Below are positions 26,426 through 35,354 of a DNA stretch of 64,000 nt, one piece after another; position 1 is the first letter of the stretch, and each line of letters opens with the position of its first letter. The notes below the pieces were generated by a model. The model saw only the letters and a program-made list of their open reading frames with translations. It had not been told where the DNA came from and did no database searches. A program made the position numbers and the translations under genes. This DNA is from Liquorilactobacillus aquaticus DSM 21051. GTDB lineage: Bacteria > Bacillota > Bacilli > Lactobacillales > Lactobacillaceae. The stretch lies in assembly GCF_001436755.1 (NCBI RefSeq), contig NZ_AYZD01000011.1, positions 124,001-188,000 of the forward strand. Direction: 5' to 3'.

Positions 26426-27546
26426 TCGTCTTGTTCCCCTTCCAATTTGTCTATCAATTCAACTGCTAATTGACCATTCTTCTTACCTGGTTTCACGCTA
26501 TAGAATGGCTGGCCTTCAATAAAGGCATCCAACGGCTCCGCAATTTTGCTGTCCAGTTTAATGACGTCTCCAACTTCTAAATGCAGGAAGTCAGACAACT
26601 CCATCTCAGATTCCCCCAGCAGGACTTCAATATTCATATCGACTCCGTTTAATCCTTTACGAAGTTCACGCTCGTCATTGCGGTCAAATTTTTGACTTGA
26701 ATCAAACCAATTTCCAAAACTCAGCTTATCCGTAATCCCTTCAAAGAAAACATATGGGATACATAAATTAATGAATGTGCTTGTGTCTCCGATATTGATT
26801 GTAAAGGTACTTAAAACGACCGGTTCATTCGGCGACATATTCTGCAATAACTGCGGATTCGTATCAAGTCCGTCTAAAGTCGTATCAAGTTCAACGATTT
26901 CTTTCCATGAATTTTGAAAGACATCTGTCAAGCCTTTCACAACTTCTTCAAGAACAGCTAACTCAATATCGGTAAAGCCCTTCTTGTCATGAGACTTTCT
27001 TTTTCCTTCTTCTGCATCTGTATGTTTCTCTTCTGTTGCCTTTGTTGTTGCTTCTTCTTTTTTATCTGTGGTTTTTACTTTTTCATCTGCGGACTTTTCC
27101 TTGTCCGCTTCTTCATGCTTTTGCTCCTGCGTTACCATCTCAACACCACCGCAAAGCATTTCGATCAGCTTCATACACAACTGCTGATTCATCTCAATAA
27201 TCTGAATACCCTTTAGAGGTTCAGAATGAAAGAGCCCCAGCAGCGTCACACGCGGAATCGAATGAATAAATTCATCATAACTTACCTGTTCGATTGCCGC
27301 CAATTGAAGCCTAACATTAGCTCGCAGCTGCGTTGAAAGTACATTGCTACCCATTTTTGAAAAGTCCTCAAAGATCATATGCAGAGTATTGACGTATTCT
27401 TTTGAGAGCTTTGTAGGTCTTCTAAAATCGTAGCTTTTTACTTTGGCTGCATCGTTTTCCTCTTCAATTTTTTCTTGATCGATCTCACCGGTGCTCATTG
27501 CATTCAGCAGTGCATCGATCTCTTGTTGCGTCAATACTTGATCCAC
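26422..27546 (-). CDS. fliM: Flagellar motor switch protein FliM
   Basis: A 374-residue C-ring protein. The N-terminal TQQEIDALLNAMS binds CheY-P, the middle CheC-like domain has STQLRANVRLQL and VTLLGLFHSEPLKG, and the C-terminal SpoA domain starts near 290. Residues about 137-190 are a Lys/Glu-rich insertion not present in usual FliM (about 330 aa). It follows GGVE, where a GGXG FliG-contact motif is expected. It starts with GTG at 27546. The fliY start overlaps its stop. Confidence 0.95.
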   Translation of the reverse strand: MDQVLTQQEIDALLNAMSTGEIDQEKIEEENDAAKVKSYDFRRPTKLSKEYVNTLHMIFEDFSKMGSNVLSTQLRANVRLQLAAIEQVSYDEFIHSIPRVTLLGLFHSEPLKGIQIIEMNQQLCMKLIEMLCGGVEMVTQEQKHEEADKEKSADEKVKTTDKKEEATTKATEEKHTDAEEGKRKSHDKKGFTDIELAVLEEVVKGLTDVFQNSWKEIVELDTTLDGLDTNPQLLQNMSPNEPVVLSTFTINIGDTSTFINLCIPYVFFEGITDKLSFGNWFDSSQKFDRNDERELRKGLNGVDMNIEVLLGESEMELSDFLHLEVGDVIKLDSKIAEPLDAFIEGQPFYSVKPGKKNGQLAVELIDKLEGEQDE

Positions 27547-27562
27547 ACAGATCCCTCACTTA

Positions 27563-27955
27563 TCAAAAAATCAAATGGTTTACGTCAACTACATTAGCTA
27601 CCTTATTTTCTAAGGAAACTACTCCCAGATAATGTTTCTCTTTATCTGTTTTTTCTAACTGAATATCTTTCTTATCAATATCAACAACTTCAACTACTTC
27701 TTCAATTAACAGTCCCTTGCGCTCTTCATCCTTTTTCATGATCAAGATATTGCGATTATTTTTCGATGAAGGAACACCAATTAATTCGGATAAACCGATC
27801 ACGGTCATAACCGTCCCTCGAAGATTGATCAGACCCTTAACCCAGTTGGGGGCCAGTGGGACACGAGTGATCCGCACCGTGTCGATAACTTCCTCGACAG
27901 AAGCTGCTGAAATCAAATAATACTGTTGATTCATCTTAAACAGGATCATTTGCAT
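27563..27955 (-). CDS. cheW: Chemotaxis coupling protein CheW
   Basis: A 130-residue SH3-like adaptor that links receptors to CheA. Typical sequence: VEEVIDTVRITRVPLAPNWVKGLINLRGTVMTVIGLSELIG, then KGLLIEEVVEVVDID, and a final VANVVDVNHLI. It is one of two CheW-like proteins in the cluster (the other at 33349). It sits between cheY and fliM. Confidence 0.93.
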   Translation of the reverse strand: MQMILFKMNQQYYLISAASVEEVIDTVRITRVPLAPNWVKGLINLRGTVMTVIGLSELIGVPSSKNNRNILIMKKDEERKGLLIEEVVEVVDIDKKDIQLEKTDKEKHYLGVVSLENKVANVVDVNHLIF

Positions 27956-27976
27956 TTAATATCATCTCCTGACTAT

Positions 27977-28339
27977 TTAGGAAAGAGCTTTATCTATAGC
28001 TTTGATGACCCGATCTGTATCGAACGGTTTAACGATAAAGTCGACTGCACCGGCGCGAATGGCATCCATAACCATTCCCTGTTGTCCCATCGCACTGCAC
28101 ATAATAACCTTCGCATTCGCGTCAGCTTCACGAATCATCTTTAATGCTTGAATACCATCTACTTCAGGCATTGTGATATCCATCGTCACTAGATCGGGTT
28201 GGGTTGCTTGATATTTTTCAAACGCTTCTTGCCCGTTTTGAGCCTCATCAGCTACTTCATATCCATTTTTACTTAAAATATCCTTTAACTTCATGCGCAT
28301 GAATACCGCATCATCTACGATCAAAACTTTTTTCCCCAA
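27977..28339 (-). CDS. cheY: Chemotaxis response regulator CheY
   Basis: A 120-residue single receiver domain. It has the acid pocket VDD (9-10), the phosphorylated Asp54 in VTMDITMP, the Thr/Ser at CSAMG, and Lys in IVKPFD. Phospho-CheY binds FliM and FliY to change motor rotation. There is a 14-bp gap from cheC. Confidence 0.95.
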   Translation of the reverse strand: MGKKVLIVDDAVFMRMKLKDILSKNGYEVADEAQNGQEAFEKYQATQPDLVTMDITMPEVDGIQALKMIREADANAKVIMCSAMGQQGMVMDAIRAGAVDFIVKPFDTDRVIKAIDKALS

Positions 28340-28353
28340 AATATTTGCTCCTC

Positions 28354-28944
28354 TCAGATTCCTAAAGATTTTAGTATTTGTTCTAATACGCCCGTTTCTG
28401 GAATAAAAAATAACGACGCATCTAGTTTTTCTTCAGAATAAGTAAATTCATTTCTGATCACCATGATATGATCATCATATTGATCAAGGGCCATATAGAT
28501 ACTACTGATGACCGCACCAAAATAATCGTCTTGAATCACTGGTAATGCAGATACTAATTGGACATTTAATAAATTCCCGATAGCACCTAAGAAAGAGTTC
28601 GAAATAATATTCGTCAACTCGCTGACCGCTGACATCTTGACATTGATATCATCAGTCTTAGTTCCAAGCATCAGTTCAGAAAGCTTATCTGCCGAATCAT
28701 CTGAAACAACAAACAGAATCATCCCGTTATAGTCTCCGACAATGCTGCTGACCACTGCATGGACTTCCACATCATCGGCGATTACCTGTTTGTACATTTC
28801 ATGATAACTTAAAATGCTGATTTCTGGAACATGCATGTCGATTTTCTGATTAACTAATTTGGAAATACTAGTTGCCGCATGTCCACCGCCGATATTAATA
28901 ACTTCTTTTAAGCCGTCTAGTTCCAATTCTGAGTATGCCATCAT
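28354..28944 (-). CDS. cheC: CheY-P phosphatase CheC
   Basis: A 196-residue CheC with two Glu-x2-Asn phosphatase motifs: LDGLKEVINIGGGHAATSIS near residues 9-28 and SAVSELTNIISNSFLGAIG near 105-123. It dephosphorylates CheY-P and works with CheD for adaptation. It overlaps the cheA stop codon at ATGATG, implying translational coupling. Confidence 0.93.
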   Translation of the reverse strand: MMAYSELELDGLKEVINIGGGHAATSISKLVNQKIDMHVPEISILSYHEMYKQVIADDVEVHAVVSSIVGDYNGMILFVVSDDSADKLSELMLGTKTDDINVKMSAVSELTNIISNSFLGAIGNLLNVQLVSALPVIQDDYFGAVISSIYMALDQYDDHIMVIRNEFTYSEEKLDASLFFIPETGVLEQILKSLGI

Positions 28945-31019
28945 TCAGTACCTTTTTTCTCATTGCAAATGGCGTTTACATCCAGGATCAAGGCAATCGA
29001 GCCATTGCCAAAAATCGTCGCACCTTGATACTTGTTGATTTTCTGCAACATTGGATCAATCTTCTTAATAACAATTTCCTGCTGTCCAATCAGCTCATCG
29101 GCCAAGATACCATAATATTTCTGATCAATCTTAACAATGATTGCGAATTTCTTCTTATTAGGATCAGGTTCAATCTGAAGCAGACGGTCAGTTCGAATAA
29201 TCGGGATCAGACCCTCTTGGAAACGATAGACTTCTTGGTTAGTCGTCTTCACAATCTCATTTTCTTTGAGCATAACAACTCTTTCGACAACATCTAGTGG
29301 AACAGCAAAGCTTTCATTACCGATCCTGACCATTAATGCTTGAATAATCGACAAAGTCAGTGGAAGCTTGATAATGAACTTAGTTCCCACATGAAGTTCG
29401 CTCTTCATTTCAAGCGAGCCGCCCAATTCACTGATTTTAGCTTGCACTGCATCAAGACCAACACCACGTCCAGAAATATTCGTGATCTCTTTAGCCGTGG
29501 AAAAGCCTGGATGGAAGATCAACTTCTTGATCTCGTCATCAGACATTCCCTCAGTATTGATTCCCTTGCTCTCAGCACTTTCCTTGATAACGGCTGGATC
29601 AAGTCCTTTACCATCATCCTCAAGTGTAATAATGACCCGATTTCCTTCTTGGTAAGCTGACAGCTTGATCGTTCCTTTACGATCCTTGCCCTCTTTTTCG
29701 CGGATATCCGGCGCTTCAATCCCGTGATCAGATGAGTTTCGCAGTAAGTGGATCAGCGGTTCACTAAGCTCAGAAACGACAGTCTTATCAAGCTCAGTCT
29801 CTTCTCCCTCGACCACTAATTCCATTTCTTTATTCAATTCCTTGGCAAGATCGCGCACCATGCGTGGGAATCGGCTAAAGACAACACTGACTTGCTGCAT
29901 TCTGATCTTCAACACAAGATCCTGTAATTCTGACGTCAAACGTGAGACCTGTTCCAACGCATCCCGCATTGCATCCGCATTATTGCGCATGCTGGCATCA
30001 TCCAGCTGATTGCGGTAAACCACCAGTTCTGAGACCAAGTTCAAGAAACGATCCAGTCTTGTCAGATCAACTCTGATGGATTGGTTGCGTGCATTAGCAT
30101 GTTGGTGTGCGGCAGAAGTTTTATTGTTCTTGGTTGTCTTGGGCTTTGCCTTAGCGGCTGCCTTAACGGGGGTCTGCTTCTGCTGGGCTTTTTGTTTTTC
30201 AACCGTTTTAGGTGCTTCAGCCTGTTGCTTCTCACCTGCTTGTTGTTTCTCTTCATCAAACGGTTCAACAATTATTTCATCAATTTCACTGTTGCTCTCA
30301 ACATTGTGCTTGACCATGTCTAGATCATCTCTAGTCAGATAAACGAGCCTGAAATCAGTGTCAAAATCACCATCTTCTAGAATATCAACACTTGGTTCGG
30401 TGTGGAGAACATCGCCTTCTTGTTCGAGCTTCTCCATAATCAAAAAGACGCGCGGACCCTTAAGTAATGATTCTTTGTCAATCCTTATAGCAATGCTATA
30501 AGCTTTGTAGTCACCGGTGATTGCCTGATGGATCACATCCAGATCAGCTTCTTCCAGATGTTCAAAAACATTCGTTAATGCACCCGTATCCTGCTCTTCT
30601 TCGGGAGTTTTTGCAGCCTGGTCACTTCCATTGACGCTCTCCTCAACTTTTTCAAGCTCTTCCAGCAAGTCACTGATCTGATCTTGACTCAGTTCCTTTT
30701 CGTCACGCAGATCCTCCACTAATTGAGATAAACGATCCAAGCAGCGAAAGATCAGTGAAATATAATCACTGTTCACCTTAAGCTTGCCCGATTTAAAGAA
30801 ATCAAACAGATTTTCCATCTTATGTGTCAGCTTCGTCATCACATCGTAACCCATCGTTGCAGCCATGCCTTTTAGCGTATGGGCCGCACGGAAGATCTCA
30901 TTGACAAGATCCATGTTATCCGGTTCGCTTTCCAGTTCCAAAACGTTGTCATTTAATTGTTGAAGATTATCGTCACTTTCTTCAAAAAACAAACTGCGAT
31001 AAACACTGTTATCATCCAT
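28941..31019 (-). CDS. cheA: Chemotaxis histidine kinase CheA
   Basis: A 692-residue kinase. The HPt domain carries the phosphorylated His47 in FRAAHTLKGMAATMG. P2 lies near 150-250 and a Lys/Gln/Ala-rich linker near 260-305. The P3 dimer helix begins RVDLTRLDRFLNLVSELV. The P4 N box is LIHLLRNSSDHGIE, with DDGKGLD and GRGVGLDAV boxes. P5 is a CheW-like domain to the end. The ATG at 31019 was chosen over a TTG at 31028 because AAAGGAG is 9 bases before it. Confidence 0.95.
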   Translation of the reverse strand: MDDNSVYRSLFFEESDDNLQQLNDNVLELESEPDNMDLVNEIFRAAHTLKGMAATMGYDVMTKLTHKMENLFDFFKSGKLKVNSDYISLIFRCLDRLSQLVEDLRDEKELSQDQISDLLEELEKVEESVNGSDQAAKTPEEEQDTGALTNVFEHLEEADLDVIHQAITGDYKAYSIAIRIDKESLLKGPRVFLIMEKLEQEGDVLHTEPSVDILEDGDFDTDFRLVYLTRDDLDMVKHNVESNSEIDEIIVEPFDEEKQQAGEKQQAEAPKTVEKQKAQQKQTPVKAAAKAKPKTTKNNKTSAAHQHANARNQSIRVDLTRLDRFLNLVSELVVYRNQLDDASMRNNADAMRDALEQVSRLTSELQDLVLKIRMQQVSVVFSRFPRMVRDLAKELNKEMELVVEGEETELDKTVVSELSEPLIHLLRNSSDHGIEAPDIREKEGKDRKGTIKLSAYQEGNRVIITLEDDGKGLDPAVIKESAESKGINTEGMSDDEIKKLIFHPGFSTAKEITNISGRGVGLDAVQAKISELGGSLEMKSELHVGTKFIIKLPLTLSIIQALMVRIGNESFAVPLDVVERVVMLKENEIVKTTNQEVYRFQEGLIPIIRTDRLLQIEPDPNKKKFAIIVKIDQKYYGILADELIGQQEIVIKKIDPMLQKINKYQGATIFGNGSIALILDVNAICNEKKGTE

Positions 31020-31043
31020 TAATTTCAACTCCTTTCCTACTCA

Positions 31044-31817
31044 TTAAACCTTTTGATAAATAAACGAATCTATTTTTTTGAGTCCGATCTGATCTGCAAG
31101 GCTGATTGTCTCAGTCGCTCCCGTGAACAGTATTCCACCCTGAACCAGTGATTCGCTCAACTTGCGGTAAACCTCATCACGGGCATCGGGTTTGAAATAA
31201 ATCGTCACATTGCGGCAAACTACCACATGACAATTATCCTCATAGCGATCCTTCAAAAGATCGTGTTTTTTAAATGTTATTTTATTTTTTAAAGCCGGAC
31301 TAACTTGATACATCCCAGCAGCATTTTTGCTGAAGTACCGGTCTAAGTCACTCGCGACCACATTCTTGACCTCGTTACTTTGATAAAGACCATCTTTGGC
31401 CTTTTTCAAGATTTCATCATCAATATCCGTCGCAACAATTCTGCCCGAGGCAACGTTATTCTTGGCCAAAATCATTGCTAAAGTATAAGGTTCAGCACCG
31501 ATCGAACACGCCGCACTCCAAATCTTAGGTCGTTCAAACTGCGGGACAATCTGCGACATCAATCTTTGTTCAAACATTTCAAAAATACTTTTGTTGCGAT
31601 AAAATTCAGTAACATTAATCGTCAGATGTTCAACAAAGTCGTGCCGCGCTACACTGTCAGCTTCCAAGATCTTGGCATATTGCTCAAGCGAAGAAGCTCC
31701 TGCCGATTCCATAATATTGGATATTCTGCGCTGCATCTGTCTTTCCTTATACGCCTCAAGCCGAATACCTAATTTACGCTGTACCCAATCATTAAAAAAT
31801 TCAAAATTCAATTCCAT
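31044..31817 (-). CDS. cheR: Chemoreceptor methyltransferase CheR
   Basis: A 257-residue SAM-dependent methyltransferase that methylates Glu residues of receptors. The N-terminal helical domain includes RRISNIMESAG. The SAM site is WSAACSIGAEPYTLAMIL, followed by ATDIDDEILKKAK and the NVTIYF motif. The ATG at 31817 follows GGGTG; a TTG at 31829 is an alternative that overlaps the cheB stop. Confidence 0.94.
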   Translation of the reverse strand: MELNFEFFNDWVQRKLGIRLEAYKERQMQRRISNIMESAGASSLEQYAKILEADSVARHDFVEHLTINVTEFYRNKSIFEMFEQRLMSQIVPQFERPKIWSAACSIGAEPYTLAMILAKNNVASGRIVATDIDDEILKKAKDGLYQSNEVKNVVASDLDRYFSKNAAGMYQVSPALKNKITFKKHDLLKDRYEDNCHVVVCRNVTIYFKPDARDEVYRKLSESLVQGGILFTGATETISLADQIGLKKIDSFIYQKV

Positions 31818-31821
31818 TTTG

Positions 31822-32853
31822 TCACCCAACTATCTGCCTAATTTTGCGTCCGATCGAATCCAGATCAAGAACCTCATTCACGACATGATTCTCAATTGCA
31901 TTCCGCGGCATTCCAAAAACAACACAGGTCTCTTTATTTTGAGCAATCGTATAACCATCATTTTCTTGAATATCATGCATTCCAACGGTGCCATCCTTGC
32001 CCATCCCTGTCAGCAAAACTGCAACTAAATTCCTGCGGTAAATTTGTGCTGCGGATGTGAAAAGATAATCAACCGCGGGCCGTGTTCCATGCAGTTTAGG
32101 TTTTTGATTCAATCTAATTTTGCCATCCTTAAGGGTCATATGATAATCCCCTGGACAAAGATAAACTTTTCGATCGATTGTCATTCCATCCTCTGCTTCA
32201 CATACCGGAATGTTTGTCTCCTGATTCATTCTTTGTGCAAAAGAACTTGTAAAGCCCTTTGGCATATGCTGCACAATAAAAATTGGCACTTTTGTCGCAA
32301 CTGGAAGAGAACGAATAATAGTTAATAACGCTCGCGGTCCGCCGGTCGATGCCCCAATTACCAGCGCTCTGACATGTGATGCCAGTTGACTGCCTGTAAC
32401 CTTTTCTCCTGCATCAGCATCAGTTGAAATTGTCCGTATATTAGATTCGCTTGTTCTTAAGATCGGTTTGCTCTTCGTCCGCACGCTCTTGATTTTCATA
32501 TGAAAATCAAGAATCCATTCATCTTGAATAGCCATCAAATTAACCGGTTTTTCAACAAAATCAGCCGCGCCTAACTCTAAAGCTTCAATCGTAATTTCTT
32601 TATTAGTCAGTGAGCTTAGCATGATGACTGGGGTATCCGTTGTTTTCTTTATATTCTTCAATGCTTCAAGTCCACCCATCACAGGCATTTCAACATCCAT
32701 CAGCACTAGATCGATTTTTTGCGAATTAAGAGTTTCCAGGGCTTGTTTGCCGTTGCGTGCAATGGCAGCCACCTCGATTCCGGGCATCTCATTAAGCAGA
32801 TCAACGATGATTTTACGCATAAAAGCCGAGTCATCAACTACTAAAATATTCAT
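31822..32853 (-). CDS. cheB: Chemotaxis methylesterase/deamidase CheB
   Basis: A 343-residue protein. The receiver domain (MNILVVDDSAFMRK, Asp53 in VLMDVEMPVMGG) is joined by a linker to the methylesterase domain with the Ser-His-Asp triad in GASTGGPRAL, IVQHMPKGFT and GMGKDGTVGM. The start ATG 32853 gives the usual family N-terminus and follows AAGGAG by 12 bases. The ATG at 32874 overlaps the cheD stop (ATGA) and is also possible by coupling. Confidence 0.93.
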   Translation of the reverse strand: MNILVVDDSAFMRKIIVDLLNEMPGIEVAAIARNGKQALETLNSQKIDLVLMDVEMPVMGGLEALKNIKKTTDTPVIMLSSLTNKEITIEALELGAADFVEKPVNLMAIQDEWILDFHMKIKSVRTKSKPILRTSESNIRTISTDADAGEKVTGSQLASHVRALVIGASTGGPRALLTIIRSLPVATKVPIFIVQHMPKGFTSSFAQRMNQETNIPVCEAEDGMTIDRKVYLCPGDYHMTLKDGKIRLNQKPKLHGTRPAVDYLFTSAAQIYRRNLVAVLLTGMGKDGTVGMHDIQENDGYTIAQNKETCVVFGMPRNAIENHVVNEVLDLDSIGRKIRQIVG

Positions 32854-32870
32854 TCTCTCTAATAGCTCCT

Positions 32871-33368
32871 TCATATATATACTGCATCGTGATGAACGAT
32901 ACGAACCATCGTTTCAAAATTCTTCAAATCAACGATCATTGTTCGCCCACTATTTCCACCCACATGACTCGCAATGAGCGGTATTCCTAATTCTTTCAAC
33001 ATTTCTTCAACTGCTTCAATATTTCGTTGACCAATATTGCCTGTCTTAGAAAGTGCGTTAAAACCAAACATGTTGGCTCCGCCAACTATTTTAGCCTTAA
33101 ATCTTGCACGAGGGGCCTTTTGTTTAAGCTTGTCTACCATTTCTGGAAGCGCAAGATCAGCAAATTTTGCAGTGTTCAATGCTTGTTTCTTGGCGAATGG
33201 GTGACTATCAGGCAACATGATATGACTCAAGCCTCCGATTCCAGCTTGCTCGTTATAGATGATAGTTCCAATACAGGAACCAAGCCCGACTGTTATCAAT
33301 TTTGCTGGTGCAAGAGCTATTTTATAATCTGCAATCCCCACTCTAACTTCATTCTGAATCAGTTCCAT
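32871..33368 (-). CDS. cheD: Chemoreceptor glutamine deamidase CheD
   Basis: A deamidase of about 165 residues. The catalytic Cys is in ITVGLGSCIGTIIY, the His in GGLSHIMLPDS and a Thr/Ser is near the middle; FKAKIVGGANMF also matches the family. CheD deamidates receptor glutamines and activates CheC. The start is unsure; ATG 33368 or GTG 33371 fit the AAAGG site best. It overlaps the end of cheW2 by 20 bp. Confidence 0.92.
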   Translation of the reverse strand: MELIQNEVRVGIADYKIALAPAKLITVGLGSCIGTIIYNEQAGIGGLSHIMLPDSHPFAKKQALNTAKFADLALPEMVDKLKQKAPRARFKAKIVGGANMFGFNALSKTGNIGQRNIEAVEEMLKELGIPLIASHVGGNSGRTMIVDLKNFETMVRIVHHDAVYI

Positions 33369-33843
33369 CACTAGCATTACCTTTATCAGCATTTAATTGA
33401 TCAACCGTTGCTAACAATTCTGTTTCTTGCCGGTTATCAAAGAGGTAATCTAATTTGACAGAAATCACGACTTTGTCTTCCAGCTTCAGGAATTTATCAA
33501 TATAACCACGTTTTAAATCAGCTTTTGCCAATTCTTTTTCATAATTTGTTTCTTCAAGATAAGAAATTCCCAAAATATTCTCAACGAAGATCCCCAGCGA
33601 ATTTTCTTTCCAGTCACATAAAATTACCTTGTTATCATCCGAAGATTCAGTGTACTGTCCAAAAAGTTTTCTTCGCAGATCTACAATAGGAATCATATGG
33701 TCCTGATATTCGTATACGCCCAAAATATAATCTGCCACTTCAGGCAAAGTGATAAAATTGCTAGCTTCAATCACCCGTGTAACAGCTTTGACTGGCATCG
33801 CAAATAGCTGTTTATGACTCTTGAACACCACATATTGTTCCAT
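33349..33843 (-). CDS. Second CheW-type coupling protein
   Basis: A 164-residue CheW-like adaptor. Recognisable parts are VVFKSHKQLFAMPVKAVTRVIEAS, VADYILGVYEYQDHMIPIVDLRRKLFG, and a C-terminal extension of about 25 acidic residues. There is no receiver domain, so it is not CheV. The ATG at 33843 follows AAAGGG by 9 bases. It lies between the short receptor gene and cheD, and may couple that receptor to CheA. Confidence 0.88.
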   Translation of the reverse strand: MEQYVVFKSHKQLFAMPVKAVTRVIEASNFITLPEVADYILGVYEYQDHMIPIVDLRRKLFGQYTESSDDNKVILCDWKENSLGIFVENILGISYLEETNYEKELAKADLKRGYIDKFLKLEDKVVISVKLDYLFDNRQETELLATVDQLNADKGNASDGTDSE

Positions 33844-33894
33844 TAACGCCAACCCTTTCTTTGAAAATGTAATTTTCAATCACCTGTAAAGCGA

Positions 33895-35193
33895 TCAAAC
33901 CTTGAAACTGTCAACTTGGAATTTCAGAACACTGGCGATGTCTTCAATATCCTTAACAGATGATTCAAATTTCTTAACAATATTATAGAATTCCTCAACG
34001 TTAGCAGTTGCTTCTTGCGTTCCAGCAGAAGTTTCAGAGATCGCCGACGTAATATTTTCGACTGATTGTGTCACAGTGTCCTTCTCTTCGACCACTCCAA
34101 CAATATGTTTTTCAATGGCTTGAATACTTTCAACAAATTTTTCAACCATCCCAGAGATTTCCTTGGTAGAATCGATCGCTTTGTTGACATTTTCAGTCTG
34201 TTTCTCACCGCTCGCGTAAGAGTCATTTAAGGCTGCCGTCATGTGTTCTGACTTGTCTCTGATAACTTCGATAATGTCACGGATATTCTTAGCTGATTTT
34301 CCGCTTTCCTCAGCTAGTGTCCGCACTTCTTCAGCAACAATGGCAAAACCACGTCCCGCTTCACCTGCGCGGGCAGCTTCGATTGAGGCGTTGAGTGCTA
34401 ATAGGTTTGTCTGCTCTGAGATATCATTGATCAATTGAACGATATTGCCGATATTCTGAATATCTTTGTTCATGTTATCCATCTCTTCAACTATCTCAGA
34501 TTGGCCAGTTCTTTCTTGTTCCCAACTCTCAGAAACTTGAACCATCATATCCGTATTTCTTGTATTAGTTTGCTTGGCTTCTTCTGCGTAGCCGCTCATT
34601 CGGCCAACTTCTTTGTGGATCTCTTCTATATTAGAAGCCAGTTTCTGCATGTCACTTGCAGTCTGTTCAGCTTCTGTCGTTTGTGAAGTCGATGCATCTG
34701 CAATACTATTCATCGTCGAACGAATATTCTCAATTGCCGTTGAAGATTTCTTAGACATCTTCGCAAGTGTCCCTGCGATATCATTCATATGCCCGCTTTC
34801 TTCCTTGATTCCAATGATCATCGCAACAAACGCATTGATGACACCATGGAAACCATCCTTGACCTTCGCAATGATTGGATTATCATTGTTATTTGATTTA
34901 AATTTATCCAATTGAGACATATCGCCAGAACTAACAGCGTCTAGTATTTTCTGCAAGTTCTTCATTTCAGTATAAAAAGCACCATTTGCTATCAATGCAA
35001 AGATTTCACTCGCTATCGCATAGATGATAACAGCCATTACTCCAAATACAATAAAATTATGTGCTGCTTGAGTGTCGCCTGCCCCCTTCACGATGAAGAA
35101 GTAACACAGAATCAAGATCAGTGCTGTTACACCCGCTGGAATCAGTGGACGCAGCTTAAGTTTCTTAAAAAAGTTCAAAAATTTTTTACCCAT
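33895..35193 (-). CDS. Methyl-accepting chemotaxis protein without an extracellular sensor domain
   Basis: A 432-residue receptor with two N-terminal membrane helices (about 15-36 and 45-68) joined by a very short loop, a short HAMP-like stretch, and a long signalling coiled-coil. The hairpin tip [40 protein letters not shown] is near 260-300. With no outside domain it should sense the membrane state, cytoplasmic signals or energy. A sigma-D promoter lies about 125 bp upstream. Confidence 0.92.
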   Translation of the reverse strand: MGKKFLNFFKKLKLRPLIPAGVTALILILCYFFIVKGAGDTQAAHNFIVFGVMAVIIYAIASEIFALIANGAFYTEMKNLQKILDAVSSGDMSQLDKFKSNNNDNPIIAKVKDGFHGVINAFVAMIIGIKEESGHMNDIAGTLAKMSKKSSTAIENIRSTMNSIADASTSQTTEAEQTASDMQKLASNIEEIHKEVGRMSGYAEEAKQTNTRNTDMMVQVSESWEQERTGQSEIVEEMDNMNKDIQNIGNIVQLINDISEQTNLLALNASIEAARAGEAGRGFAIVAEEVRTLAEESGKSAKNIRDIIEVIRDKSEHMTAALNDSYASGEKQTENVNKAIDSTKEISGMVEKFVESIQAIEKHIVGVVEEKDTVTQSVENITSAISETSAGTQEATANVEEFYNIVKKFESSVKDIEDIASVLKFQVDSFKV

Positions 35194-35316
35194 GGTTATA
35201 CCCCTTCCAATAGATATACTTAATTAAAGTATTTAAGATTCAAAGATGCTATTCAATTTTCCTTTATAAGTCCGCTCTCCTTTTTTGAATTTGAAAATAG
35301 CAATCCCTTACTTTCA

Positions 35317-35343
35317 ATATCGGCGATTTCGCATAAAATTTTA
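35317..35343 (-). promoter_or_regulatory. Sigma-D promoter inside the flagellar operon, before mcp-che-fliM-fliY
   Basis: TAAA (35343-35340), 15 bases, then GCCGATAT (35324-35317) on the minus strand match the sigma-D consensus completely. It lies 12 bp after the FtsE-like gene stop and gives a leader of about 115 nt before the mcp ATG. Confidence 0.88.
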
Positions 35344-35354
35344 AGCATCAATTC

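Noticed and set aside
33349-33843. CheV
   Set aside because: The protein ends after the CheW-like domain and an acidic tail; no receiver domain is present.
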